DNA of 64,000 nt from JAZDGX01 sp964482205 (GTDB lineage Bacteria > Eisenbacteria > RBG-16-71-46 > CAIMUX01 > WJJG01): positions 1 to 64,000 of the forward strand of contig CAYZWI010000008.1 of assembly GCA_964482205.1 (NCBI GenBank), given 5' to 3'. Position numbers and translations under genes: made by a program. Below, piece after piece: positions 52,394 through 60,557 of this stretch (its first letter is position 1; each line of letters begins with the position of its first letter). The notes under the pieces were generated by a model. That model was not told the DNA's origin. It did no database searches and saw nothing but the letters and a program-made list of their open reading frames with translations.

Positions 52394-54268
52394 ATGACGC
52401 GCCCGAACCGGGCGCCCGAAATCGCCTCCGCGCTGTCCAACCGGCGCCTGGCTCCCGCGGTCCTCGTCGCTCTGATCCTGGGCGCGCTCGCTCTCGCCGG
52501 CCTGACGCCGCATGGCGCGGCAGCGGCCGCCTGGGGGCCGGCAGCTACGCAAGACGCTCCTCCCGCCGGCATCGAACGCGATCCTCTCTCGGGCGATGTG
52601 CGCCTGGGCCTCGAAGTGGCGATGTCTCTCGCGGACGGCGTGGGCATCGTGGAGGAGGAGGAGTGGAACAGGCGGCTCACCCGGATCGGCTATCAGGTGG
52701 CCGCGGTGAGCGAGGATTCGGACACGCCGTACAGCTTCGCGGTGCTCGATCTCGAGGAGCCGAATGCGATGGCTCTGCCGGGCGGGTTCATCTTCGTCAC
52801 CAAAGGGATCATGCAAGCCGATTTCAGCGACGACGAGCTCGCGCATCTGCTCGGCCACGAGATTTCCCATGTGAGCCAGCGCCACTTTCATCGCGCCTCG
52901 CGCATGAATTCGATTCTCTCGCTCGCGCGCACGGCCCTCATGGTCGGGATTCTCATGGGCGCGGATGACTCCCACTCCTCGGCGGAGATCGTGACTCCCG
53001 ACGATCCCGGCTCGCGCGACTGGGCGATCGGAATGACGGGCAAGCAGGCTTTGCTTCAGGCCTCGGATGTCTTTGGCGGCGTGCTGCAAGCGCTCTTCGA
53101 GCGCGGATACTCGCGCAATCTGGAGTTCGAGGCGGACGAAGAAGGCAGCCGGTTGGCCACCCGGGCGGGATTCGGTTCGGAGGGCGGGCCCCAACTGCTC
53201 GAGCGTCTGCACGAGCGAAGCTTCGAGACGCACCAATACAGCTACTGGCGCACGCATCCCTATTTCACCGAAAGGCTCCCCAAGGCCCAGCGCCTGGCCG
53301 CCCGCCTGGTTCCTGGAAAGCCGAAGCCGGACGACGAGTATCGCCAGGAGCGCGCGCTCTTTTTTGCCAAGGCGGCCGAAGGGATGCGCGACCCGAGCGA
53401 GGCCCTCTTCCTGTTCGAGCGCGCGCTGCGCTGTGAAGAAGGCGTGGTCGGCAGTCTGGCGGGGGCTCTGGAGCTCGTTCGCTTCAAGGGCCAGCGCGAA
53501 CATCGCGAGCATCCCCTGCTGCGCAACTACGGAGAACTGATCGCCGGCTACGATCGCATCCTCGAGCGCGCGAACGCGGAGGATGCGGCCTGGCCTCACG
53601 CGCCGGAAGCTGCGCGGGAGCGGGAAATGCTAGTGGCCGAACGCGACGGGCTTCTCGATTCCCAACTCGAAGTCATCCTGGCCGAAGCCCCGCCCACCGA
53701 TTTCCTCGAGCGCTTCATCAAGAACTACCCGGATCATCCGCGGGCCGGCGAGATGCGTTACCGGCTGGGCATGCAATACCTGCTTGCCGGAAGACCCGAG
53801 AAGGCGGTCGAGCGGCTGAGCTCATTCGCGGCCGATTCCAGCGGCGGAGCGTGGGCCGACAGCGCCGTCGCGGGGATGCTTCTCGCGATCCCCGAGCTGG
53901 ACGATCTCTCCGCCTGCTACGGAGTCCTCGAAGGCCATGCGCAAGCCAAGGACCCCGCTTCCGTCCGCATGGTCGAGGCCGCACGAGCGCGCATGGACGA
54001 GCTTTCGAAGGGAGACGTCTCTCTCGAGCAGGGGGGCGCCTTCCTGAGCAACTGGCCCGATTCTCCGTGGAGCGCGGCAGTGGAAGCGAAAGTCGAGGCG
54101 AAGGCGCAGGAGATGTTGCTGAAGGGCAGAGTCCACGAAGGACTGCGCCGCTACCAGGAAGCGCTCGATTCCTACTACACGATCCTCACGCTCGCGCCGG
54201 ATTCGCCGGCCGCGTCCCTGGCGAGCGATGGCGTAGACCGCATTCAGAGTCTCGCTCAGGATCCGTGA
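52394..54268 (+). CDS. M48-family metalloprotease with tetratricopeptide-like repeats
   Basis: 624 residues from ATG 52394; TTG 52346, overlapping the acyP stop and preceded by a GAGG-type site, is an alternative. Signal anchor (LAPAVLVALILGALALAGL) followed by HEISH in LLGHEISHVSQRH (about 170, HExxH) and Glu in EFEADEEGSRLA (the third ligand). A C-terminal stretch from about 330 has TPR-like repeats, as in BepA/YfgC, the periplasmic protease that cleans up failed outer-membrane proteins. That role fits the barrel-rich genome. Confidence 0.9.
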   Translation: MTRPNRAPEIASALSNRRLAPAVLVALILGALALAGLTPHGAAAAAWGPAATQDAPPAGIERDPLSGDVRLGLEVAMSLADGVGIVEEEEWNRRLTRIGYQVAAVSEDSDTPYSFAVLDLEEPNAMALPGGFIFVTKGIMQADFSDDELAHLLGHEISHVSQRHFHRASRMNSILSLARTALMVGILMGADDSHSSAEIVTPDDPGSRDWAIGMTGKQALLQASDVFGGVLQALFERGYSRNLEFEADEEGSRLATRAGFGSEGGPQLLERLHERSFETHQYSYWRTHPYFTERLPKAQRLAARLVPGKPKPDDEYRQERALFFAKAAEGMRDPSEALFLFERALRCEEGVVGSLAGALELVRFKGQREHREHPLLRNYGELIAGYDRILERANAEDAAWPHAPEAAREREMLVAERDGLLDSQLEVILAEAPPTDFLERFIKNYPDHPRAGEMRYRLGMQYLLAGRPEKAVERLSSFAADSSGGAWADSAVAGMLLAIPELDDLSACYGVLEGHAQAKDPASVRMVEAARARMDELSKGDVSLEQGGAFLSNWPDSPWSAAVEAKVEAKAQEMLLKGRVHEGLRRYQEALDSYYTILTLAPDSPAASLASDGVDRIQSLAQDP

Positions 54269-54304
54269 CCGCCCGTCTCGTTGCGCGCCGGCACGGATGA
54301 TTCG

Positions 54305-55027
54305 CTAGAGTTTCCACTGACTGACGAGCAGCCGGACACCGTCTTTGAAGGAAACCTGGATTTTCCCGCCTCCCACCTCGTTCACGACGATGCCCAGCCC
54401 GAAGACCTTGTGCTGGATCACTTCGCCTCGGTGGAACTCGCCGCGCAAGGTGTAGGGACGGACCCCGTCCAGATCCGCCATGGCCATCAAGTCTTCCCAG
54501 TCGGCCGACGGATTGAATTCGCCTCTCAGCCGGGCGGCACGTTCCTTGGCTTTCCTGGCCGTCTTGGTGAGCACCTTGACGAGCCCCTTGTGGACTCCGA
54601 GCCCGCCTTTCGGTTCATGGAGGCCTTTGCCGATCTTCGGTTGGCCCTTGGCCTTGCGGATTTCCGGTTGGCCCTTGCCCTTGGGGAGTTCTGGGCGGGC
54701 CTTGCCGCCCGCCGGCTTGGAAGCGCGGGCGGCAGACGAGGGCTTGCCCGGGGAAGGCTTGGAAGGCGCAGCCTTGCGGATGGCCGTCTTTGCCCGGCTG
54801 GCGGGACGCTCGCGAAGGGCGGCTGGGGATTTGCCCGCTTTTGGCCTCGTGGCGGCTTTGCGGTTCTTGGTTTTCAGGCGCGCCGCCTCCTTGGAGGGAG
54901 CTCGCGAGCTCTTGCCGCCGCTTTTTCCGGCAGCTTTCCCCGCGGTCCGCTTGCCTGAGGAGCGGTTCTTGGATTTGCTCTTGGCGACTTTTGGACGCCT
55001 TGCCTGCTTCAGCCCGCTTTTTGCCAT
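54305..55027 (-). CDS. Histone H1-like protein with C-terminal Tudor-like domain
   Basis: 240 residues from ATG 55027 (GGGAG upstream). Residues 1-150 are Lys/Ala/Pro/Ser/Arg-rich, with repeated KA, AK and KPS units and short QPEIRKAKG-type repeats, like H1 or AlgR3-type tails that bind DNA. The last 50 residues form a compact domain (FHRGEVIQHKVFGLGIVVNEVGGGKIQVSFKDGVRLLVSQWKL) resembling the C-terminal Tudor-like domain of UvrD/PcrA helicases, which contacts RNA polymerase. A role as a nucleoid-associated or transcription-coupled protein is inference. It has its own promoter at 55125-55153. Confidence 0.75.
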   Translation of the reverse strand: MAKSGLKQARRPKVAKSKSKNRSSGKRTAGKAAGKSGGKSSRAPSKEAARLKTKNRKAATRPKAGKSPAALRERPASRAKTAIRKAAPSKPSPGKPSSAARASKPAGGKARPELPKGKGQPEIRKAKGQPKIGKGLHEPKGGLGVHKGLVKVLTKTARKAKERAARLRGEFNPSADWEDLMAMADLDGVRPYTLRGEFHRGEVIQHKVFGLGIVVNEVGGGKIQVSFKDGVRLLVSQWKL

Positions 55028-55124
55028 CGGTGCTCCCAGGGACGATCGCCGCCATTCCCCAACGGGGAAAAGACCGACCTCGTGCTGCCTTTTGCGCCAG
55101 TGGTTACTGCGGGTACGCAGTGCC

Positions 55125-55153
55125 AATGTAGGGTGCCCCCGAATCCGGGTCAA
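55125..55153 (-). promoter_or_regulatory. Sigma70-type promoter for the histone-like gene
   Basis: TTGACC (55148-55153), 17-bp spacer, TACATT (55125-55130) on the minus strand, about 100 bp before ATG 55027. It is one of the better -35/-10 pairs in the window. Confidence 0.6.
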
Positions 55154-55538
55154 CCTTTGAGCGCGGGAGCTCGCCCGCGAGAAGCCCTCGCGGCCGGGCC
55201 GATCGGGTCTATCAGCTCCGCGCCAACCGTTTCAAATTGAACACGAGGGGAAGGGAGGCAGCCATTCCGCCGAGGAACAGGGTGGCCCGAAGATTCGGGA
55301 CCAAGAGAGCCAGGTTGCTTGTTTTGAAAGACTTATCGTACTTCAGATCCGCTTGGCCGAAGGCTCGTGCTCTTCTCCGAAACGGGGATTGTCCAAAGCC
55401 GCAAAATTCTTCCGGCCGCCTCCACGATGTTCCGGAGGCAAGCGATGTCCCGCCGGTGTCCGCCGCCTCCCGAATGCCGAGTCGGGGAAACCGGCTCCCG
55501 GAGGTTCCCAGGACCTTCGACGGGATCCCAGCTTCCAG
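55154..55538. other. Gene-poor stretch
   Basis: About 385 bp between the histone-like gene promoter and the stop of the PLP enzyme. A short CCCGAA-GA-TTCGGG stem lies at 55286-55299. A 101-codon plus-strand frame is open here but has no motif or ribosome site. I see nothing further. Confidence 0.5.
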
Positions 55539-56717
55539 CTAGACCCGCGCGAGGGCCTGCTCCAGATCGGCCAGGATGTCCTCGACTTCCTCCACACCCA
55601 CATGGATCCGGATCATCTCCCGAGTGAGGCCTTGCTTGGCCATCATCTCGGGAGACACCGAGGCGTGGGTCATGGAGGCCGGATGCTGGATCAAGGTGTC
55701 CAGGGTCCCCAGGCTGACCGCGAGGGTCATCATCTCGATGTTCTTCAGGAGCGTCTTTGCCGCGTCGAACCCGCCCTTCAACTCGAAGGAGAAGGTCGCC
55801 CCGAACCCGCTCATCTCCTTTCGGGCTCTCGCGTGATTGGGGTCCTCGGGCAGCCCGTGGAAATAGACCCGGCTGACCTTGGGGTGCTTCTGCAGGTACT
55901 TCGCGACGGCGATCGCGTTGGCGTCGTGCCTTTCCATGCGGAGCGCGAGGGTGCGGATTCCGCGCAGGTTGAGGAAGGCATCCATGGGCGCGGGGCATGC
56001 CCCCGCGTCCTGCCGGAACTTGCGGATCCGGGCCGCCCGTTCGGCCGACGCGCTCGCCACTCCTCCGACCGCGTCTCCATGCCCGTTCAGGAACTTCGTG
56101 GTGCTGTGGAGCGAGACATCCGCCCCCAGCTCGAGAGGACGCAGGAAGTAGGGCGAGGCGAAGGTCGCGTCCACGATCACTTCCGCGCCCACGCGGTGCG
56201 CGAGGCGGCTCGCCTCCGCGATCTCGGTCACGCGGCAGGTGGGATTGGCGGGAGTCTCGAGGAAGAGCGTCCGGGTGTTCGGCCGCAAGGCGCGCTCGAT
56301 TGCGCCGAGGTCCGAAGTGTCGACGAAGGTGCTTTCGATGCCCCAGCGCGCGATCATCTTTCCGATCAGGTTCACGCTCGGCCCGTAGAGGGTGTCCCCC
56401 GAGACCACATGGTCCCCGGCATTCAAGAAGCTCATCAAGGAGGCGAAGATCGCGGCCATCCCCGAGGAGAAGGCGACCGCCCCTTCTCCCCCTTCCAAGT
56501 CGGCCACGACCCGCTCGAACGCCTCCACCGTGGGATTGCCGATGCGGGTGTAGATGTGTCCGCGCGCGCGCCCGGCGAACAGATCGGCCCCCTGCTCGGG
56601 GGTGTCGAAGTAGAATGTCGAGGTCTGAAAGATCGGCATCGCGTGCGCGTTGGCGGCCTTTTCGTGCCCCTCGGCGTGAAGCGCCCGGGATGTGAATCCG
56701 TGCTTTCGATCGGCCAT
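55539..56717 (-). CDS. PLP-dependent Cys/Met transsulfuration enzyme
   Basis: 392 residues, ATG preceded by AGGAGG. The family signature is intact: TYTRIGNPT-like YTRIGNPTVEAFE, EGAVAFSSGMAAIF, FLETPANPTC, DATFASPYFLRPLELGAD and the PLP lysine in SLHSTTKFLNGHGD. Members are cystathionine gamma-synthase, beta/gamma-lyases or methionine gamma-lyase; these cannot be separated with confidence by eye. The VYFHGLPEDPNHARARK region resembles gamma-lyases. It works on sulfur amino acids in the cytoplasm. Divergent from the YqeY gene. Confidence 0.93.
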   Translation of the reverse strand: MADRKHGFTSRALHAEGHEKAANAHAMPIFQTSTFYFDTPEQGADLFAGRARGHIYTRIGNPTVEAFERVVADLEGGEGAVAFSSGMAAIFASLMSFLNAGDHVVSGDTLYGPSVNLIGKMIARWGIESTFVDTSDLGAIERALRPNTRTLFLETPANPTCRVTEIAEASRLAHRVGAEVIVDATFASPYFLRPLELGADVSLHSTTKFLNGHGDAVGGVASASAERAARIRKFRQDAGACPAPMDAFLNLRGIRTLALRMERHDANAIAVAKYLQKHPKVSRVYFHGLPEDPNHARARKEMSGFGATFSFELKGGFDAAKTLLKNIEMMTLAVSLGTLDTLIQHPASMTHASVSPEMMAKQGLTREMIRIHVGVEEVEDILADLEQALARV

Positions 56718-57046
56718 GGAACCCTCCTGAAATCGGCTTCCCTCCGCACCCTGCGGAGAAGCAGAGGAGCGTAGCGCAACTTTCTGGCTTTTTCACCCCC
56801 GATCTTCGCGGGCCACCGGCCGCCTCCTGCATGCGAGCAGGCAGCGTTCGCCTCCCGCGTCGCGTCTCGACACCCCTCAGGGGCCGGGATATCCTCGGCC
56901 GGGCCAGCCGGCCACCGCGCCCGCCCCGCTTCTTGATCGCCGGCGGCAAAGGCCCAAGCGGCGGCAAATGTCTCTCGCGCCACGGATGCATGCGGCCGGG
57001 TCTTCCTGGTCGAGTGGCCGTGAGCCTCGCCAGAAAGGAGTCGTGA
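56718..57046. other. Divergent intergenic region
   Basis: 329 bp between the PLP enzyme and the YqeY gene, expected to hold both promoters. I see no convincing promoter pair, hairpin or repeat, and no gene. Confidence 0.45.
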
Positions 57047-57505
57047 ATGGGAATCGCGCACGAGATCGACGAACGCTACAAGGAAGCGATGAAGGCCAGG
57101 GACGCGCGCACGGTGAGCGCGCTTCGCATGGCGAAGGCCCGCATGAAACAACATCAAATCGATGCTCGCGTGGAAGGAGAGCTCTCCGAGGACGACGCCC
57201 GCCAAGTGCTCGCCACCTATGTCAAGCAGCTCCACAAGGCGATCCCGGAATTCGAGAAGGCGGGAGAAGCGGGCCGCGAGAAAGTGGCAGACTTGCGCTT
57301 CGAAATCTCGGTGCTCGAGCCCTACCTTCCGCACTTCCTCGATGAGGCGGCCACGCGGGCGATCGTGACTCAGGTGGTCACGGACCTGGGCAAGCCCCCG
57401 CTGCAGCGCAGCGGCATGGTGATCGGGCAGATCATGAAGGGGCACAAGGGCCAGGTGGATCCGGCGCTGGTGCGCAAGCTCGTGGAAGAGGCGCTCGGAG
57501 CATGA
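57047..57505 (+). CDS. GatB/YqeY domain protein
   Basis: 152 residues, start after GAAAGGAG. Matches the YqeY family along its whole length (N-terminal DERYKEAMKARDARTVSALRMAKARMKQ, ARQVLATYVKQLHKAIPEFEKAG, C-terminal GMVIGQIMKGHKGQVDPALVRKLVEE). Related to the tRNA-binding tail of GatB amidotransferase, so a tRNA or translation role is likely but unproven. Its last 4 bp overlap the SpoU methyltransferase start (ATGA). Confidence 0.93.
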   Translation: MGIAHEIDERYKEAMKARDARTVSALRMAKARMKQHQIDARVEGELSEDDARQVLATYVKQLHKAIPEFEKAGEAGREKVADLRFEISVLEPYLPHFLDEAATRAIVTQVVTDLGKPPLQRSGMVIGQIMKGHKGQVDPALVRKLVEEALGA

Positions 57506-58482
57506 GCGGCTCGCGCGCTTCCGGGAAAGGGCGGCCGCGACGCACGGGCGATGCGCGCACTGACCGGGTGCGCGCCACCGGCGCACGCACCGGCCAGGTG
57601 CGCACCCGCGGCGCCGGCACGAGCCATGCGCGCGCCCATTCCGCCCAAGGCCCGCCATTGTTGAGCTCCCGACGCCATCCTCTCGTTCAGGAAATCCGCA
57701 AGCTGGCCCAACGGCCCCAGCTCGGCGAACGCAGCGGCCTCTTTCTCGTGGACGGCATCCATCTTCTCGAGGAAGCGCTCGCCTCGCCCTACCGGCCCGA
57801 AGCGATCCTCTGCGGCCCGCGCCTGCAGCGCATCCCGAACGGCCGGGCACTGCTGGAAGAGATGCGCGCGCGGGATTGGCCGTTGCGTGAAGTCACCGAG
57901 GACCTGCTCTCGTACTTGTCCACCACCCAGACCGCGCAGGGGGCGGTAGGCCTCTTTCGACGCCCGCCGTCCGCGCCGTTGCCGCAGCCTGAGGAAGAAG
58001 GGCTGGCGGCTCTCGTGCTCGCAGGCCTTCAGGATCCGCTCAATCTCGGATCGCTCGCGCGCACGGCCCGCGTCTTCGGCTGCCCGCGGCTGATCGCGCT
58101 GGCCGAGACCGTGGACCCGCTGCACCCGCGCGCGCTGCGCGCTTCCTCGGGATGGTTGCTGCGCATGGAGATCCATCGCCGCGTGAGCGTTGGCGATCTT
58201 GGCGAATGGATTGCCGCGCACGGAGTGCGCGCGGTCGCTCTCGTCCCCCGCGGAGGCGCGCGCATCGATGGCATCGCGCCCGCCGCAAAACCTCTGGCCA
58301 TCGTTCTCGGATCGGAAGGAGCGGGTCTCTCCACGGAGGTCGCGGCGTTGTGCACCGAACGCTGGACCATACCGATGATCGAGGGCGCCGATTCGCTGGG
58401 GGTCGCGGCGGCGGGGGCCATCGCGCTCTTCGTTGCCCGGCAGAGCCGGTCGAGAGCCGGAGCTTCGCAGGATTCGCGCTGA
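57502..58482 (+). CDS. SpoU/TrmH-family RNA 2'-O-methyltransferase
   Basis: 326 residues. Homology starts near residue 57 (HPLVQEIRKLA); the first 50 residues are an Arg/Gly/Thr-rich low-complexity tail (repeats of RTG and RATGAR) that may bind RNA. SpoU motifs: LAGLQDPLNLGSLARTARVFG (motif 1 with Asn and Arg), VLGSEGAGLS (motif 2), IPMIEGADSLGVAAAGAIALF (motif 3, where the usual Ser-Leu-Asn reads Ser-Leu-Gly). SAM-binding knot fold expected. Target nucleotide unknown. It is translationally coupled to the YqeY gene. Confidence 0.92.
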   Translation: MSGSRASGKGRPRRTGDARTDRVRATGARTGQVRTRGAGTSHARAHSAQGPPLLSSRRHPLVQEIRKLAQRPQLGERSGLFLVDGIHLLEEALASPYRPEAILCGPRLQRIPNGRALLEEMRARDWPLREVTEDLLSYLSTTQTAQGAVGLFRRPPSAPLPQPEEEGLAALVLAGLQDPLNLGSLARTARVFGCPRLIALAETVDPLHPRALRASSGWLLRMEIHRRVSVGDLGEWIAAHGVRAVALVPRGGARIDGIAPAAKPLAIVLGSEGAGLSTEVAALCTERWTIPMIEGADSLGVAAAGAIALFVARQSRSRAGASQDSR

Positions 58483-58576
58483 CGGAAAGGAGAAGCGACT
58501 TCCTGCCCTGAGGAGAATCGCAAGCGGGTCGGCCCATCGCAGGCTTTGGCGAACGGCGCGTCGCCTCGCTTAGCGA

Positions 58577-59533
58577 TCAGCGGCGGCCGAATCCGAGGCC
58601 CAAGCGCACGCCGAGCTCTTCGTCCGCGTAGCGCGTGCCCGCCAGCAGGAAGAGCCGTTCCCGGCGCGATGGGGCGAAGCGCAAGGTCGCGGCGGCGAAG
58701 GGCCCGGTCGTCTGCTCATCGGTTTCGCGCACGGTGAGCTGGCGGATGCCGCCCTCGAAATCGAGGGAAGCTTTGCGCGGCACGAGCAGCCAGTTCGCGA
58801 AGAGCCCGCCTTCCTTGATCGCGCTCTCCGCTTCTCCTCCCACGCCCAGCCCGCCGAGCAGACCGAGCTCCCATTTGCCCGCGCTCTTCACACGGCGAGC
58901 CAAGCTCACGATCACGTCGCCGCCTGAATCGCCGAACTCCACGATGGAGGCAAAGGAACTGTGCTCGGGGAACCTGCTTGGGGGATCGGCCTCCATCTCG
59001 GCCCGCGCCGATGCGATCTGCCTCCGGATCTCCCGCCATTCGCCGGCCAGCTGTCCGCGGCGCTCCTGCCGTTCGCGGACGCGCTCTTGCTCTTCGGCCA
59101 CTCGCGATTCGATGAAGGCGAGATCCTTGTTCGCGCTTCTCAGCCGGGCCTGCGCTTGCTGCCCTTCCAGCCGCAAATCGAGGAGGCGGTCGGTGGCGAG
59201 ATGATCGCGCTCGCGGGTTTCGTCAATCGAGGCCTGGACGCGCCGCATCTCCGCCTCCAGACCGACGAGGACCTCCATCTTGCCGTCGCGGCGCTCCTCG
59301 GCTTCGGCGAGGGCCTGGCGATTCCCCTCGAGTGCGGCCCGCGCCTCGTCCAACGCGCCGGCATTCTCTGCCCGGGTTGCGTCGAGCTCGCCCATGCGGG
59401 CGCCGATGCGAGGCTTCCCGGAGATTTCCATCCACGCGTAGGCCGACCCTGCGATCAGAAGGAGAATGACGAGCAGATCGATCCAGGGAAGCCGGAAGGA
59501 AACGCGATCGGTGTCCTGCCGGGGCATGCTCAT
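58577..59533 (-). CDS. Membrane-anchored coiled-coil protein with beta-rich tail
   Basis: 318 residues; ATG overlaps the stop of the gene before it (ATGA), and M3 at 59527 is an alternative. One membrane segment (IDLLVILLLIAGSAYAWM, 18-35), then about 140 residues of charged heptad-like helix (45-185). The C-terminal third is beta-rich with Gly/aromatic alternation (ELGLLGGLGVGG ... LFLLAGTRYADEELGVRLGLGFGRR), as in barrel or autotransporter-type segments. Family not recognised. It pairs with the upstream coiled-coil gene. Confidence 0.7.
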   Translation of the reverse strand: MSMPRQDTDRVSFRLPWIDLLVILLLIAGSAYAWMEISGKPRIGARMGELDATRAENAGALDEARAALEGNRQALAEAEERRDGKMEVLVGLEAEMRRVQASIDETRERDHLATDRLLDLRLEGQQAQARLRSANKDLAFIESRVAEEQERVRERQERRGQLAGEWREIRRQIASARAEMEADPPSRFPEHSSFASIVEFGDSGGDVIVSLARRVKSAGKWELGLLGGLGVGGEAESAIKEGGLFANWLLVPRKASLDFEGGIRQLTVRETDEQTTGPFAAATLRFAPSRRERLFLLAGTRYADEELGVRLGLGFGRR

Positions 59534-60186
59534 TCTCCTCCCCCGGCGGGAACGCCCGTCGTCCCGGATGCCTTCTCGCGCTGCCGGAGGCGCGCTTCCT
59601 TGGGATTGCGCACGCGGAAGAGCTCGTCCTTCGCATTCGCCAGCTGTTCATCCCAAGCGAGCAGGGAATCGTCCAGCGCAGCGCCCAGCGCGCTCAAGCT
59701 GTCGAGCGCAAGCGAACGGTGCACGGCCGCCTGCTCCGTCCGTTCGGCTTGCGCGCTCACCTCGTCGCAGATGCCGCGCAGGGAATCATGGCGGGCGGCG
59801 GTGACGGCCAGCGTGGAGTCGAGAGCGGCCCGCACCCCCCTCAGACTGTCGATCACGGTGTGGAAGGCCTCCACGCGGGGGTCGAAGAGGGTATCGATCG
59901 AGACGCTCACCGCGGCCACCTGCGCGCGCACGACGCCGGCCTGCAGCCGGATGTCGCCGACTTCCCGCAACGACTGCTTTTCTTCCTGGCGCGTGAGGAG
60001 ATCGAATTCCTTCAGCTTGGGGCGCACTTGGGTGGCGTTCGCGATCACCATTCCGATCAAAGGGAGGAGAACGAACCAGGCGCGGCTGAAGATGGCGCGA
60101 AAGAAGCGATTGCGTTTCTCGGAAGGCTCGCCGTCACGCAGCCACCGGCTGTTCTCGGACCGGAATGCGCCGGGAGTGCCGCTCAT
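59530..60186 (-). CDS. Membrane-anchored coiled-coil protein
   Basis: 218 residues. One membrane segment near 35-52 (AWFVLLPLIGMVIANATQ), then a long charged helix with many Ser/Asp/Leu/Ala heptads to about 195. No recognised domain. It overlaps the next gene (58577-59533) by 4 bp; both have the same membrane-then-coil layout, so they probably act together. It lies just downstream of tRNA-Glu. Confidence 0.65.
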   Translation of the reverse strand: MSGTPGAFRSENSRWLRDGEPSEKRNRFFRAIFSRAWFVLLPLIGMVIANATQVRPKLKEFDLLTRQEEKQSLREVGDIRLQAGVVRAQVAAVSVSIDTLFDPRVEAFHTVIDSLRGVRAALDSTLAVTAARHDSLRGICDEVSAQAERTEQAAVHRSLALDSLSALGAALDDSLLAWDEQLANAKDELFRVRNPKEARLRQREKASGTTGVPAGGGE

Positions 60187-60261
60187 GGTCGATCCCCCGC
60201 CTGCCAGGGATGCCGCCGCGCGTGTACGGAGAACGGACCCCCGTGGTCATGCGAGCCGGGT

Positions 60262-60336
60262 TGGTAGGGCTACGGGGATTCGAACCCCGGTTTGATGGCT
60301 GAGAACCACCTGTCCTAACCCCTAGACGATAGCCCC
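60262..60336 (-). tRNA. tRNA-Glu (anticodon CTC)
   Basis: 75 nt including an encoded CCA. Acceptor GGGGCTA/TAGCCCT, D arm GTCTAGGGGTTAGGAC, anticodon stem GGTGG/CCATC around loop TTCTCAG (CTC, reads GAG), T arm CGGGG-TTCGAAT-CCCCG. All stems pair. Confidence 0.96.
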
Positions 60337-60396
60337 GCAACGAACCGCGATGGCAGGCAAGCGCGATTGCCTGCGCCAGCCGCCCGAACGAACGAA

Positions 60397-60470
60397 TGGC
60401 TGGGGAGCAGGGATTCGAACCCCGGTTCCATGATCCAGAGTCATGTGTCCTGCCACTGGACGACTCCCCA
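60397..60470 (-). tRNA. tRNA-Gln (anticodon CTG)
   Basis: 74 nt with encoded CCA. Acceptor TGGGGAG/CTCCCCA (U1-A72), D arm GTCCAGTGGCAGGAC, anticodon stem CATGA/TCATG around loop CTCTGGA (CTG, reads CAG), T arm GGGG-TTCGAAT-CCCT. It lies 60 nt upstream of tRNA-Glu, so the two are probably one transcript. Confidence 0.96.
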
Positions 60471-60557
60471 GCAAATCCGGAGCAGAAAAGCTATCCGAGA
60501 GTGCCGCCGCGCTGCAATCCTTTTTTCCCGCCGTGTGCTGCGCGCGCCGCGGCGCCG

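Noticed and set aside
55237..55542. A 101-codon plus-strand frame in the gap near 55.3 kb
   Set aside because: No ribosome site, no motif, basic low-complexity composition.
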